From assembly GCA_964538375.1 (NCBI GenBank), contig CAZIFQ010000033.1:1-39175 (forward strand): a DNA stretch of 39,175 nt, in the 5' to 3' direction. The DNA is from JAUUZQ01 sp964538375 (GTDB lineage: Bacteria; Bacteroidota; Bacteroidia; Bacteroidales; GCA-2748055). Below are positions 24,268-34,293 of the stretch, piece by piece. The notes under the pieces are model-generated. The model saw nothing but the letters and a program-made list of their open reading frames with translations. It was not told the origin of the DNA and did no database searches. The translations under genes and the position numbers were made by a program. Every line of letters starts with the position of its first letter. Position 1 is the first letter of the stretch.

Positions 24268-26031
24268 ATGAACAACTTTCTGAAATATATGCTGGCTACA
24301 ATGGCCGGGATTTTTTCCCTTCAAATAGTAGGATTTCTCTTTTTCGTGATCTTTGTATCCATTGCTTCTATAGGTGGAGATGCACCGAAAGTGAAAGAGA
24401 ATTCAATGCTGGTTGCAAAATTTAATCTAGCCGTTACAGACCGGGCCGATGACAATCCAATGAGTCAATTTTTGTCAGGCAGCTTCAACACTGATGGTTC
24501 AATGGGACTGGACCAAATTCTTAAAGACATTGAGAAAGCAAAAAATGATGAAAATATCTCTGGTATTTTTATGCCATTATCCACTGTTCCAATTGGAATG
24601 GCTTCCTTAAAAGAGATCAGGGATGCCCTTGTTGATTTTAAAGAAAGTGGAAAGTATATCATTTCACATTCAGATACATACACCCATAAGTCTTATTACT
24701 TAGCAAGTGTTTCTGACTCAATTTATCTTACTCCTACTGGTAATTTTACCTTCATGGGACTTTCAGGACAGGTAATGTTTTACAAACGCGCCATGGAAAA
24801 ATATGGCGTAGATATGCAGGTGATTCGTCACGGATCTTTTAAAAGCGCTGTTGAACCTTACCTCGCAGAGAAAATGAGCCCTGAGAATCGTTTACAGACG
24901 ATCGGATATGTTTCTGCCATCTGGAACCAGATGGTATCTGATATTTCCGTGGCCAGGGGAATAAGTGAAGAAGAACTTAATCAGTACGCAGATGAACTGT
25001 CTGTCGCATTTGATGAACAGGCACTGGAAAAAGGTATGATTGATGGATTAAAATATTTCGATGAAATTCTGGATGAGCTTAGAGTTCGCACCGGAGTAGA
25101 AGAGGATGATGATATTCCGCAAATCAATCTTTCAAAATATGCGGATGTTCCCGCAACTAAAAAGAAAGAAGTCACCAGGGACAAGATAGCCGTTATTTAT
25201 GCAATGGGAACTGTTAAATCAGGTGACTCCGGTGAGGGTACTATCGGATCCGATCGTATTGCAAAGGCGATTCGCAAAGCAAGAAATGATGACAAAGTTA
25301 AGGCCATTGTTTTTCGTGTAAACTCTGGTGGAGGAAGTGCACTCGCTTCTGAAGTGATCTACAGAGAAGCCAAATTAGCAGCTGAAGCGAAACCCTTTGT
25401 GGCCTCTCTTGGTAATGTTGCTGCTTCGGGGGGATATTATATTGTTTGTCCTGCCGACACCATCGTTGCAAGTGAAACAACCATTACTGGTTCAATCGGA
25501 GTTTTTGGTTTACTTCCAAACCTGAAAGAACTGCTTAACGATAAAATTGGAATTACAACCGATGGCGTTAAAACCAACAAATTTTCCGACATGGGAGGAA
25601 TATTCAGGCCACTTGATCCCGACGAAAGAGCGTTCATTCAGAGTTCAGTTGATGATGTTTATAGCGATTTTGTCAACCGTGTTGCCGAAGGCAGGGGAAT
25701 GACTTTTGAAGAGGTTGATGCCATTGGTGGGGGAAGAGTTTGGGCAGGAAAAGATGCCATCGAAATTGGCCTGGTTGATGTATTCGGCGGATTAGATAAA
25801 TCCATCGAGCTAGCTGCAGAAATGGCAGGACTTGAGAACTACAGAATCTCATCCCGTCCGGAACTGGAAGATCCCTTCACTACTATAATGAAAGAACTTT
25901 CAGGTGGAATAAAAATGAAGATGATGAAGAAGGAGCTTGGAGAATCATATGATATGTTCAAAAAAGCACAGGAAATTCAGGAAATGAAGGGTGTTCAGGC
26001 AATGATGCCTTACACAATTCAGATTCATTAA
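24268..26031 (+). CDS. sppA: Signal peptide peptidase SppA, 67 kDa type
   Basis: This is a 587-residue membrane-bound serine protease that degrades cleaved signal peptides. One N-terminal helix (about 8-32) is followed by two tandem ClpP-like S49 domains. The catalytic Lys192 lies in RHGSFKSAVEPY of the first domain and Ser387 in NVAASGGYY of the second, as in the E. coli two-domain form. Full length. Divergent from folK, ended by a strong terminator. Confidence 0.97.
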   Translation: MNNFLKYMLATMAGIFSLQIVGFLFFVIFVSIASIGGDAPKVKENSMLVAKFNLAVTDRADDNPMSQFLSGSFNTDGSMGLDQILKDIEKAKNDENISGIFMPLSTVPIGMASLKEIRDALVDFKESGKYIISHSDTYTHKSYYLASVSDSIYLTPTGNFTFMGLSGQVMFYKRAMEKYGVDMQVIRHGSFKSAVEPYLAEKMSPENRLQTIGYVSAIWNQMVSDISVARGISEEELNQYADELSVAFDEQALEKGMIDGLKYFDEILDELRVRTGVEEDDDIPQINLSKYADVPATKKKEVTRDKIAVIYAMGTVKSGDSGEGTIGSDRIAKAIRKARNDDKVKAIVFRVNSGGGSALASEVIYREAKLAAEAKPFVASLGNVAASGGYYIVCPADTIVASETTITGSIGVFGLLPNLKELLNDKIGITTDGVKTNKFSDMGGIFRPLDPDERAFIQSSVDDVYSDFVNRVAEGRGMTFEEVDAIGGGRVWAGKDAIEIGLVDVFGGLDKSIELAAEMAGLENYRISSRPELEDPFTTIMKELSGGIKMKMMKKELGESYDMFKKAQEIQEMKGVQAMMPYTIQIH

Positions 26032-26050
26032 TAGTAAAAACACATTGATT

Positions 26051-26092
26051 ACGCCTGGCAAATATATTTATTTGCCAGGCGTTTTATTTTTT
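26051..26092 (+). terminator. Strong terminator after sppA
   Basis: A perfect 14-bp stem, ACGCCTGGCAAATA (26051-26064) with its complement at 26069-26082, has a 4-base loop and a T-rich tail. Confidence 0.93.
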
Positions 26093-26115
26093 CGAATCTT
26101 TTGCCGTCAATTTCT

Positions 26116-26123
26116 TAAATTTG
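26116..26123 (+). promoter_or_regulatory. -7 box TAAATTTG for lpxK
   Basis: A perfect TAnnTTTG box sits 19 bp before the lpxK ATG, just after the sppA terminator, so RNA would start only about 10-15 bp before the gene. Confidence 0.5.
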
Positions 26124-26142
26124 CAGCACTTTATTAAACACA

Positions 26143-27267
26143 ATGCCAAGAAAACGTCATATTACCATCTGGACTATCCTCTTGTTTCCACTTACAATCT
26201 TGTATGCCGGAGTCATCAGTTTCAGAAACCTCATGTTTGATTGGGAGATCGTTCCTTCGAAAGAATTTGGTCTGCCCGTTATCTCAGTTGGTAATATCAC
26301 AGTGGGAGGAACAGGAAAAACGCCTCATGTTGAATACCTGGTCGAGCTGCTTAAAGATGAATTCCAGGTTTCTACCCTTAGCCGGGGATATAAAAGAAAA
26401 ACAAAGGACTTCCGGGTAGCTGATAATGAAAGTTCAGTCGCCCAGATTGGAGATGAGCCCAGGCAACTTAAGCAGAAATATCCTGAACTTATTGTTGCAG
26501 TTGACAGAAAAAGAGTTAACGGAATAGATCAATTGCTCAAATTGGAAAAAAATACGGACGTGATCCTGCTTGATGATGCATTTCAGCACAGGCATGTGAA
26601 GCCAGGGAAATCGATCCTTTTAGTAGATTTTAACAGAATGATTCAGAATGATTTCATGCTTCCGTCCGGTCGCCTGAGAGAACCGGTTTCAGGAAAAGAC
26701 CGTGCTAATATTATCCTGGTGACCCGATCACCGGAAAGAATGAAGCCGATTGAAATGCGAAATATTGCAACCAACATGAACCTTGGACTGCATCAGCATT
26801 TGTATTTCACAAACATGAACTTTGGAGAATTTCACCCTGTATTTCACTTAAGTCAAAGCAAGGATGCTGCGTGGTTCAAGGAGAAGAAATCTCCAGTACT
26901 TCTTCTTACCGGAATTGCAAATCCAAGATCGCTAAGGAAATACGCAAGAAGTATATCAACTCAATTAATCGAGGTTTCCTTCCCTGATCACCACCAATTT
27001 ACAAAGAAAGACCTTCAAAAGCTTACTACAAGATACAGATCGTTTAACAATCCGGACGCCTTGATACTTACAACAGAAAAGGATGCCATGCGCCTACAGG
27101 GACTTGATCCCGAGCCGGACATCAAGCAGGCCTTATATTACATCACCATTCATGTACAATTTTTGAATGATGACCATAAAGAATTCAATAACCTAATACT
27201 GGACTATGTTAGAAGCAATAAAAGAAACAATATCCTACATCAAACAGCAGGTAAAGGAAACGCCTGA
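26143..27267 (+). CDS. lpxK: Tetraacyldisaccharide 4'-kinase
   Basis: This 374-residue inner-membrane-associated kinase phosphorylates the 4' position of the lipid A precursor (lipid IVA synthesis). An N-terminal hydrophobic segment (about 8-28) is followed by ISVGNITVGGTGKTP (P-loop GGTGKT 55-60), LSRGYKRK, the metal-binding LLDDAFQHR and LVTRSPER. Full length. Its last 62 bp overlap the start of punA, an unusually long overlap. With punA and the MFS gene it forms an operon. Confidence 0.96.
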   Translation: MPRKRHITIWTILLFPLTILYAGVISFRNLMFDWEIVPSKEFGLPVISVGNITVGGTGKTPHVEYLVELLKDEFQVSTLSRGYKRKTKDFRVADNESSVAQIGDEPRQLKQKYPELIVAVDRKRVNGIDQLLKLEKNTDVILLDDAFQHRHVKPGKSILLVDFNRMIQNDFMLPSGRLREPVSGKDRANIILVTRSPERMKPIEMRNIATNMNLGLHQHLYFTNMNFGEFHPVFHLSQSKDAAWFKEKKSPVLLLTGIANPRSLRKYARSISTQLIEVSFPDHHQFTKKDLQKLTTRYRSFNNPDALILTTEKDAMRLQGLDPEPDIKQALYYITIHVQFLNDDHKEFNNLILDYVRSNKRNNILHQTAGKGNA

Positions 27268-28015
27268 TACCGCAATTATACTGGGTACCGGACTAGGAGA
27301 GATTGCCGATGAAATAGATATACACCATATCATTCCTTATGAAGACATCCCCAACTTTCCTGTCTCCACTGTAGAGGGACACGCCGGGGACCTGATAATA
27401 GGTAAATATGCCGGGAGAGAAATATATGCACTTAAAGGCCGATTCCATTTCTACGAAGGATATACCATGGAAGAGGTGACATTTCCTATCAGGGTTCTTA
27501 AATTTCTCGGGGTGAAAAACCTGCTCATTTCAAATGCTGCCGGGGGTATGAATCCGGATTTTGAAATCGGAGATGTTATGTTCATCAACGATCATATCAA
27601 TTTAATGCCCAATCCCTTGCTCGGGAAACATATTCCGGAGTTTGGCGACAGGTTCCCTGATATGAGTGAAATATATGAGCAGCACTGGATCGACCTGGCA
27701 CTGGAAAGTGCAAAGAAGCATAATCTGAGGGCACATACAGGATGTTATGTTGGTGTAACAGGACCAACACTGGAGACCCGGAAAGAGTATGAATACTTCA
27801 GAATCATTGGAGGAGATACGGTTGGAATGTCAACGGTACCAGAAGCAATTATTGCGCATCAAATGGGAGTAAAAATATTCGCATTATCTGTTATTACTGA
27901 TCTGGGTATTCCGGGAAGAATTGAAAAGATATCACATGAAATAGTGCAGCAGGCGGCTGCAAAGGCCACACCTAAATTAGTTAAAGTAATACATGAGCTG
28001 ATAGAAGCTATTTAA
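27206..28015 (+). CDS. punA: Purine nucleoside phosphorylase
   Basis: This 269-residue enzyme splits purine nucleosides with phosphate in purine salvage. It is the trimeric, high-molecular-weight-substrate class: AIILGTGLGEIADEI (phosphate loop), FPVSTVEGHAG, LKGRFHFYEGY, ISNAAGGMNP, GVTGPTLETRKEYEYFR and GGDTVGMSTVPEAI. The N-terminal helix MLEAIKETISYIK is family-like, so the ATG at 27206, inside lpxK, is right. Confidence 0.96.
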   Translation: MLEAIKETISYIKQQVKETPDTAIILGTGLGEIADEIDIHHIIPYEDIPNFPVSTVEGHAGDLIIGKYAGREIYALKGRFHFYEGYTMEEVTFPIRVLKFLGVKNLLISNAAGGMNPDFEIGDVMFINDHINLMPNPLLGKHIPEFGDRFPDMSEIYEQHWIDLALESAKKHNLRAHTGCYVGVTGPTLETRKEYEYFRIIGGDTVGMSTVPEAIIAHQMGVKIFALSVITDLGIPGRIEKISHEIVQQAAAKATPKLVKVIHELIEAI

Positions 28016-28024
28016 TTCATTATT

Positions 28025-29203
28025 ATGAAAAAGGAGAGTGAAGGATTTCAACGGGGAAGAGTCATTATTATCTCTGCTTCTCACTTCATTCATGATATTT
28101 ATACTTCATTCCTGGCTCCGGCTCTACCCCTGCTCATCGAGAAGCTTGGAATGAGTTATGGTTTAGCGGGCTTACTGGCCGTTATCCAACGCTTCTCCTC
28201 GCTTTTAAATCCCCTTGTTGGTATAATTGCAGAACGGCCCATCATGAAATACATGGTGATCTTATCTCCCGCAATAACTGCCATTACCATGAGTTTGATT
28301 GGTATAGCTCCTGGCTATATTTTTCTTGCTATTATCCTTTTTGTATCCGGACTGAGTTCTACAATGTGGCATATTCCCACACCGGTTCTTGTAAAAAGCT
28401 TATCGGGCAAGAGAATAGGAAAAGGTATGAGCTATTATATGCTTGGTGGCGAGCTGGCAAGAACAGCCGGACCATTAATCATTCTTGGCGTAATTGAATT
28501 GTGGGGACTGGAGGGAACATGGAAGATGATGCCCCTGGGAATAGCCGCCTCAATTGTACTGCATTATAATTTCAGGAGAGCAAACCTAAAAAATTCACAG
28601 CGAACGCAGAGCGAAGGAAGTTATTGGCTCATTCTAAAAAAATTCCTTCCTGTTTTTATTCTGACCGGAGGATATACATTCTTCCAGGCAGGCATGAAAG
28701 CATCACTCTCTTTCTACCTGCCTACATATCTCACAGATGCGCAGGGCCAAACTCTTGTATTTGCTGATATATCACTAACCATACTTCAATTGGCAGGTGC
28801 TGCCGGTGCTTATTTTGCAGGAACCCTGAGTGACAGGATAGGAAGAACAAAAATGCTATTGATAATAAGTATAGCTACTCCTTTGCTTATGTTGCTCTTT
28901 TTAAACCTTGATGGATACTGGATCATTCCAGTACTCATTCCTCTTGGATTTTTTCTTTTTGCCCCTGTGTCTGTTATGCTTGCCGTGGTTACAAATCTCA
29001 ATACAGCCAAAAAAACTTTTGTGAACTCCATTTATATGTTTATTAATTTCTTTGTTAGTTCAGCCATCATCCCAATGGTGGGAGTACTAACAGATAAATT
29101 TGGATTTGAGACCAGCTTTTTATTCTTCAATTTTATGGCTTTTGGAGCCATTGGAATCGTCCTCTACTCAAAAAACAAGTTGCCACAGCTAAGCGATAAA
29201 TAG
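28025..29203 (+). CDS. MFS transporter, fosmidomycin-resistance (Fsr) type
   Basis: This 392-residue protein has about twelve membrane segments in two halves. The first helix SASHFIHDIYTSFLAPALPLL is the Fsr-like signature (HF..D....LPALLP), and the loop GERIG/GKRIGKGMSYYMLGGELARTAGPL matches the family. Fsr exports fosmidomycin in E. coli; native roles are not settled. It begins 9 bp after punA and is probably co-transcribed with lpxK and punA. Confidence 0.85.
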   Translation: MKKESEGFQRGRVIIISASHFIHDIYTSFLAPALPLLIEKLGMSYGLAGLLAVIQRFSSLLNPLVGIIAERPIMKYMVILSPAITAITMSLIGIAPGYIFLAIILFVSGLSSTMWHIPTPVLVKSLSGKRIGKGMSYYMLGGELARTAGPLIILGVIELWGLEGTWKMMPLGIAASIVLHYNFRRANLKNSQRTQSEGSYWLILKKFLPVFILTGGYTFFQAGMKASLSFYLPTYLTDAQGQTLVFADISLTILQLAGAAGAYFAGTLSDRIGRTKMLLIISIATPLLMLLFLNLDGYWIIPVLIPLGFFLFAPVSVMLAVVTNLNTAKKTFVNSIYMFINFFVSSAIIPMVGVLTDKFGFETSFLFFNFMAFGAIGIVLYSKNKLPQLSDK

Positions 29204-29282
29204 AAAATACTTATTCCATGCAAAGAGTCGTTAAATATTCACAGGAAAGTTTAAAGCTAACTTTACCTTTGCCATGATATAA

Positions 29283-29993
29283 ATGAAAAGCCCTAACAAA
29301 CATATCATTTTCAGAATTCTATCATTGATAATATTCGTATTCTTGTTGACTGGTCTAAATATGGTCTTGGCTCAAGACACAAAAGTAGTTAGGGACCTTA
29401 ATCTTTGGACCGGGGCTGAAGTTGAAAAATCAGTATTCGACCACTGGATGGTATCTTTTAAACAGGAAGTACGCCTGAAGAAAAATGCAACAGAATTTAG
29501 TTCCACGTTTTCCCAGCTTGGAGTCGATTATGAAATAAGCAGGAATTTTTCTTTAGCAGGAAAGTATCGTTTTATACTCAACAGTAAATCTGATAAGGAA
29601 CTAAATAAACAGAGCAGGTATACAGTAGATTTGAATTACAAAGGCAGGCTGCAACACATATCTATATATTATCGCATAAGGTACCAGAAAGAAGTTGAAA
29701 ATATGCGACTTTTAAGTATAGATGAACCCTGTGACAGATTTATCCGGAATAAAATTTCTATTAGGTATACAGACTTAAAAAGAATAAAGCCATATCTGTC
29801 GGCAGAGATTTTTCAGCTGCATGAAGCTGGTGAATTCCTGAACAATGATAAGTTTCGGGTAGTAAGCGGAATAAAAATTTCTCCTAAATCCTTCGGTACA
29901 TTTAATGTTTCCTACGGAGTAGAGCATGAGATTAATGAAATTTTGCCCTATACATATTTTATTTGCAAGATAAATTATAAGTATGAATTCTAA
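29283..29993 (+). CDS. DUF2490-like outer-membrane beta protein
   Basis: This 236-residue protein has a signal peptide (cleavage near VLAQ, about 31) and a mature part of alternating strands, ending with an aromatic YKYEF as outer-membrane barrels do. The opening DLNLWTGAEVEKSV..WMVSFKQEVRL and the middle SRYTVDLNYKG are like the DUF2490 family. No function is known. It stands 8 bp before the CotH-like gene, so the two form an operon. Confidence 0.78.
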   Translation: MKSPNKHIIFRILSLIIFVFLLTGLNMVLAQDTKVVRDLNLWTGAEVEKSVFDHWMVSFKQEVRLKKNATEFSSTFSQLGVDYEISRNFSLAGKYRFILNSKSDKELNKQSRYTVDLNYKGRLQHISIYYRIRYQKEVENMRLLSIDEPCDRFIRNKISIRYTDLKRIKPYLSAEIFQLHEAGEFLNNDKFRVVSGIKISPKSFGTFNVSYGVEHEINEILPYTYFICKINYKYEF

Positions 29994-30001
29994 AGAATCC
30001 C

Positions 30002-31531
30002 ATGACTAAAATAAAATATACTTTTGCCTTTCTCCTGGGGGTAGTATTACTTCTTAACTCTTGCTATAGAGAGGCACAACTTATTGATTTTGAGTCGGAT
30101 AAATTTGGAGTACATGTATTGAAAATTAATAGCTCCTTTGGTTTTACAGACCTTACTGACAATTTCATCCTCTACACACTCGGCGCTGATACAATAAGTA
30201 ATTTTTCACCTGAAATACAATTCGTAAATTATTCTTCCATATCATTTAATAGCCATGAACTGGTAAATAATCATGTCAATAACCTGGGAAATGTATGGAC
30301 TAACCATCCATTCGAAATCATTGCTAAAAGCGAAGAATCAACAGATACATTTCAGCTGGTCTTCACAAGAATACCCCTTATACAAATTACCACGGATGAG
30401 ATCATACAGGATGAGCCAAAAGTGTTTGCACGTATCTCATTACAATTCAATCAGGATTCTGAAAGCTCTTCCGCGAATCGTACAATGTATACCTATGCCG
30501 GGATAGAGATACGAGGGGCATTATCTCAAATTTATGAAAAGAAATCATTTGGAATAGAGTTATGGGAAGACAAATACGGTGATGATTACAGTCTTTCCTT
30601 GCTCGGCATGAGCCATGCTGAGGATTGGATTCTTGACGCTATGTATATCGATGACCTCCGTATGCGCAATAAATTGTCTTTTGAGCTTTGGGAGAAACTG
30701 AGCACCGTTCCATCAGAAGATAATAAACCGGAAGTTGTTCCCGGAATACAATGCGAATTTGTGGAGCTGTTCATTAACAACAGGTATTATGGGATATATT
30801 CTCTCGATGAAAAGCTCGATGAGAAAAAACTTCAATTTTCCGATGACCAGGGCGAACTTGGAGGAGTTTTATACAAAGCCATTCGCTGGAGCGACGGTGC
30901 GACCAGGTTTAACTCCTATAATTCATCCCCGCCGGAAGATAGTTTTTGGGACGGATGGGAGATAATTTACCCGAAAGATAACTTTGCCTGGGAACCCCTG
31001 GATAAGCTTAGACAAGAGGTTGTACTGAGCGATGATGAAGATTTTAAAACCGCGATCACATCATTGTTTGATATTGATAATGCCATTGATTATTATCTCT
31101 TTATCAACCTCCTTTTTGCCGCTGACAATGCAGGGAAGAACTCTTACCTGGCCAGGTATACAGATGAATCCCGCTTCTTCTATATCCCCTGGGATATTGA
31201 AGCTTCCTGGGGACTGGCCTGGGACAGGACAAAAGTTGACCCCAATGGATTGGTATCAAACAATCTTTTTGATCGCCTCATAGAAACCAATGCCGGGGGG
31301 TTCAATGAAAAGCTCAAAACCCAGTGGTTTGATAGAAGAAACAATGTCTTTTCAGAGGCGGCTCTTCACCAGACAATAGACGAATATTATCAAATCCTTA
31401 AAAATAGCGGCGTCATTGAACGTGAAAATGTAAGGTGGGACGAATATACAATTGACCTTGATGATGAATACGTTTACACCAAAAACTGGATTAGCAGACG
31501 GCTTGAATATTTAGATGAACATTTCGAGTAA
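30002..31531 (+). CDS. CotH-kinase-like lipoprotein
   Basis: This 509-residue protein has lipobox LLNSC with Cys 21. The C-terminal two thirds have CotH marks: AGIEIRGALSQIYEKKSFGIEL, SLLGMSHAEDWILDAMYIDDLRMRN, VELFINNRYYGIYSLDEKLDEKKL and YIPWDIEASWGLAWDR. CotH proteins are atypical protein kinases, in spores phosphorylating coat proteins; in Bacteroidota they are exported and their targets are unknown. The 140-residue N-terminal part is beta-rich and not recognised. It converges with the lamin-tail gene 56 bp on. Confidence 0.87.
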   Translation: MTKIKYTFAFLLGVVLLLNSCYREAQLIDFESDKFGVHVLKINSSFGFTDLTDNFILYTLGADTISNFSPEIQFVNYSSISFNSHELVNNHVNNLGNVWTNHPFEIIAKSEESTDTFQLVFTRIPLIQITTDEIIQDEPKVFARISLQFNQDSESSSANRTMYTYAGIEIRGALSQIYEKKSFGIELWEDKYGDDYSLSLLGMSHAEDWILDAMYIDDLRMRNKLSFELWEKLSTVPSEDNKPEVVPGIQCEFVELFINNRYYGIYSLDEKLDEKKLQFSDDQGELGGVLYKAIRWSDGATRFNSYNSSPPEDSFWDGWEIIYPKDNFAWEPLDKLRQEVVLSDDEDFKTAITSLFDIDNAIDYYLFINLLFAADNAGKNSYLARYTDESRFFYIPWDIEASWGLAWDRTKVDPNGLVSNNLFDRLIETNAGGFNEKLKTQWFDRRNNVFSEAALHQTIDEYYQILKNSGVIERENVRWDEYTIDLDDEYVYTKNWISRRLEYLDEHFE

Positions 31532-31586
31532 TATTTTTTATGATATAGTTGAAAAAAACAATTTTACAGCTTGTAATTTCCATACT

Positions 31587-34163
31587 TCATCGATAAGAAA
31601 GTGCACAGGAAAGCCGGTGGATCTTTTCTCTTCCCTTGCCTGAAATACGAATATGCACAACATACAACCCGGGTAATACCAGGTTATGATTCATGTCATG
31701 ACCATCCCAAAAATAACGATCCTCGCTACCGCAAATCCCGTTCTCAATTAAGCGAAGCACCTCAACTCCATGCATATCAGAAATATGAATGCTCACAAAA
31801 GAACCGGCTGGTAAAGCTGATAATATTATTTCAGTCACATCATTATATCCATCCATATCAGGGCTGAATACCTGTGGCCTGACAATTACCTCAGCTTCAA
31901 TATGTTCTTCATCCCTCCATTGTGAATTTATTGTTCCCGGGGTTCCATAATTTTCAGCTGCAGAGGCAGAGGTCCAGGTTAAACTGCCGGGGTAAGGAGA
32001 GATTCTCTCCAGTGCAACTCCTGATGGATCAATTAATAACTCATGATGCATTGAATCGCTGTAAGCAAACTTATCCAGCAATATATCAGACCTGTTCAAC
32101 AAGGAGATATATCCTTCTGCATTGGGTAACGACTTCCAATCAGACAATTCAACAGCATCAAGCCAAAAGGGAAGCCCCCAGTTATCTCTCAGTGCTGCTA
32201 CATTTTTCGTAAATACAACATGCTTCCCCGGTGAAAATACGTGTGAGCATTTACTCATCCAATAAAGAGATTCAGAAGTAGAATTGTTGGCACTCACGCT
32301 GTATTTTAAATCCTTCAAATCCAGGTAATTTTCAGAAGCATTATAAAGCTCCAGGTACTCTTCCCTACCTATAAATGGATCATACATCACCTCATTGAGA
32401 ACAATAGAATTGGGTTCGGGAGATACGGGAAGTGAAAATTCTACGGTAGATACTAAAACTATATTGTCCTCACAATCTGCAATTTCACTTATGTTAATTG
32501 AATAAATAGTTTGATTCTTAAAAATTTCACTGAAACTGAACTCAACAACTTCAGATACCAATGGACTTGTATGATAAACCGGTGTTCCTTCGCCTAATTT
32601 TTCAGCATATACACTTTGGTTCTCCTCTTCTCTCACGAAAACAGGTTCAGAAAAATGAATGAAAATACTGTTCGTGTCAGCAATCCCTATATATGTTATT
32701 TCCGGAGCTGTAACATCACTGCCGTAAACCAGGATACTATTTTCTCTACCCGGAGAACCTCCAAGAACATCCTCAGACGCACACCAATTTTTATCTCCGC
32801 CACAACTCAACCCCGGATTTGTGCTCTCCAGCGACCAACCTCCTTCATCTTTTAAAGGATCATAAAAGGACATTTCTTTGTAAGTAGCCAGGTGAATTAA
32901 TCTTCCATATTGATCGAATAGTTTGACTTCAGCTCCTGCATTGGTCAAGGCAGAGGAGGAGGTAAAAAGCAAGAGTGTTTTTTCTTCAAATGAGCACTCC
33001 TGGTTTACTGAAGTCAGCACCAGGAAATCGTTGGAAAGTATTTCACATGTGTCAAACATATACTCTTTGGAATTTACAGTCAGCAACCAGGATGAAAGAT
33101 CTATGTCAAAGTTGCAGCGGTTCAACAATTCAATATACTCACATGGAGGGAGGTAAACGACTGGCTCCGGATCGAACATAATTTCATTAATCTGCACTTC
33201 CCCGAACGCTATCAGATTTTGGGTAAAGCATGCAAGTGTATCATTCATTCTGTTTGCATCCTGGTCAAATACTCCAGATATATACAACTTCTGTTCTTCC
33301 CTGTTTAGAAATTTTGAGGGGAAAAATAATTGAAGCATTTTTCCATGAATAGTAACAGAATCCGGAGCCAGATCATTCCATTGAAAGGATGTTTCTACAT
33401 CCGTAAAAATATTTTCACTGAAATGAAGTTGCAAAGAACTCAATCCGGTTATTTCAACATGCTCCAGGAGAGGGAGCACGGTGTCTTTATAAAACACACC
33501 ATCTGCCAGGATATCATCTATCCAAAGCTTGCGATCCTGGGCTGATGAATAACAGTATCTTATTGTCAGATATTTGCCCTCACATCTTTTCTGCTCCATA
33601 CCTTCCCATAATTTAGAGAAAGTATTTCCATCTCCCTGCACATCAATTTTCACGGACCATAAGCCGGAAGCGGTCCTGGAAATCACATAAAGTGCATGCT
33701 TATCTCTCCCGATATCTTCTTCATAATCTATCTCTGTCTGCACAATCAATACAGCATCACCATCTGTGACCTGCCATAATTTTACCAGGTCATCTGATCC
33801 CTTATAATTGACGCCAAGTACAAAACTGTTTGTGATTTGGTCGGGCAACTGGCTTAATAAGCAAAGCTGCCAATTGTTTCCGCTGCTTGGATTATAAGCG
33901 TGCCGCAGCAAAAAAGAAAATGTCAGGGTACTGTCGAGCTGAGGGTAGTCCAGGTTCACAAAGACATAGTCCTCCCCGGATCCCGTATTGTCAAACGCAT
34001 GATGCAATGAATATTCCCCGCTCAAAGGAAAATCCGGGGATATCTCCCACCGGCTTTCTGGCGTTTGTCCCCATTCATTCAGAAAATTCTCTTCAAAGTC
34101 AAATGACCACTGGGCTGAAATAATCCCGGGCCACAATAAAATAAACCATCTCAGTGTTTTCAC
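31587..34163 (-). CDS. Lamin-tail-domain surface protein with T9SS (CHU_C-like) C-terminus
   Basis: This 858-residue exported protein has a short signal peptide (ending near ISAQ), a laminin-G/concanavalin-like beta region (about 20-210), Big_5-like strands (LQLHFSENIF, IFIHFSEPVF), and two lamin-tail domains opening with QINEIMFDPE and VLNEVMYDPF. It ends in a gliding-motility type C-terminal domain (VFSPDMDGYNDVTEI, ISDMHGVEV, YFWDGHD, GLYVVHIRISG), which sends proteins out by T9SS and may be cleaved. It is probably a surface protein with nucleic-acid or polymer binding, or adhesion. It converges with the CotH gene; lamin-tail and CotH domains are often found together in Bacteroidota. Confidence 0.88.
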   Translation of the reverse strand: MKTLRWFILLWPGIISAQWSFDFEENFLNEWGQTPESRWEISPDFPLSGEYSLHHAFDNTGSGEDYVFVNLDYPQLDSTLTFSFLLRHAYNPSSGNNWQLCLLSQLPDQITNSFVLGVNYKGSDDLVKLWQVTDGDAVLIVQTEIDYEEDIGRDKHALYVISRTASGLWSVKIDVQGDGNTFSKLWEGMEQKRCEGKYLTIRYCYSSAQDRKLWIDDILADGVFYKDTVLPLLEHVEITGLSSLQLHFSENIFTDVETSFQWNDLAPDSVTIHGKMLQLFFPSKFLNREEQKLYISGVFDQDANRMNDTLACFTQNLIAFGEVQINEIMFDPEPVVYLPPCEYIELLNRCNFDIDLSSWLLTVNSKEYMFDTCEILSNDFLVLTSVNQECSFEEKTLLLFTSSSALTNAGAEVKLFDQYGRLIHLATYKEMSFYDPLKDEGGWSLESTNPGLSCGGDKNWCASEDVLGGSPGRENSILVYGSDVTAPEITYIGIADTNSIFIHFSEPVFVREEENQSVYAEKLGEGTPVYHTSPLVSEVVEFSFSEIFKNQTIYSINISEIADCEDNIVLVSTVEFSLPVSPEPNSIVLNEVMYDPFIGREEYLELYNASENYLDLKDLKYSVSANNSTSESLYWMSKCSHVFSPGKHVVFTKNVAALRDNWGLPFWLDAVELSDWKSLPNAEGYISLLNRSDILLDKFAYSDSMHHELLIDPSGVALERISPYPGSLTWTSASAAENYGTPGTINSQWRDEEHIEAEVIVRPQVFSPDMDGYNDVTEIILSALPAGSFVSIHISDMHGVEVLRLIENGICGSEDRYFWDGHDMNHNLVLPGLYVVHIRISGKGREKIHRLSCALSYR

Positions 34164-34293
34164 AATACAATAAATTTTACGAATTTTACAACTTAATATT
34201 TATAAGCGTCGATTTAGATTCCGATACATTCTGTTAGTTAATGTGATGAGGAACAGAAATATCGTAAGAAATCGAAAAAAATATTTGAGCTAT

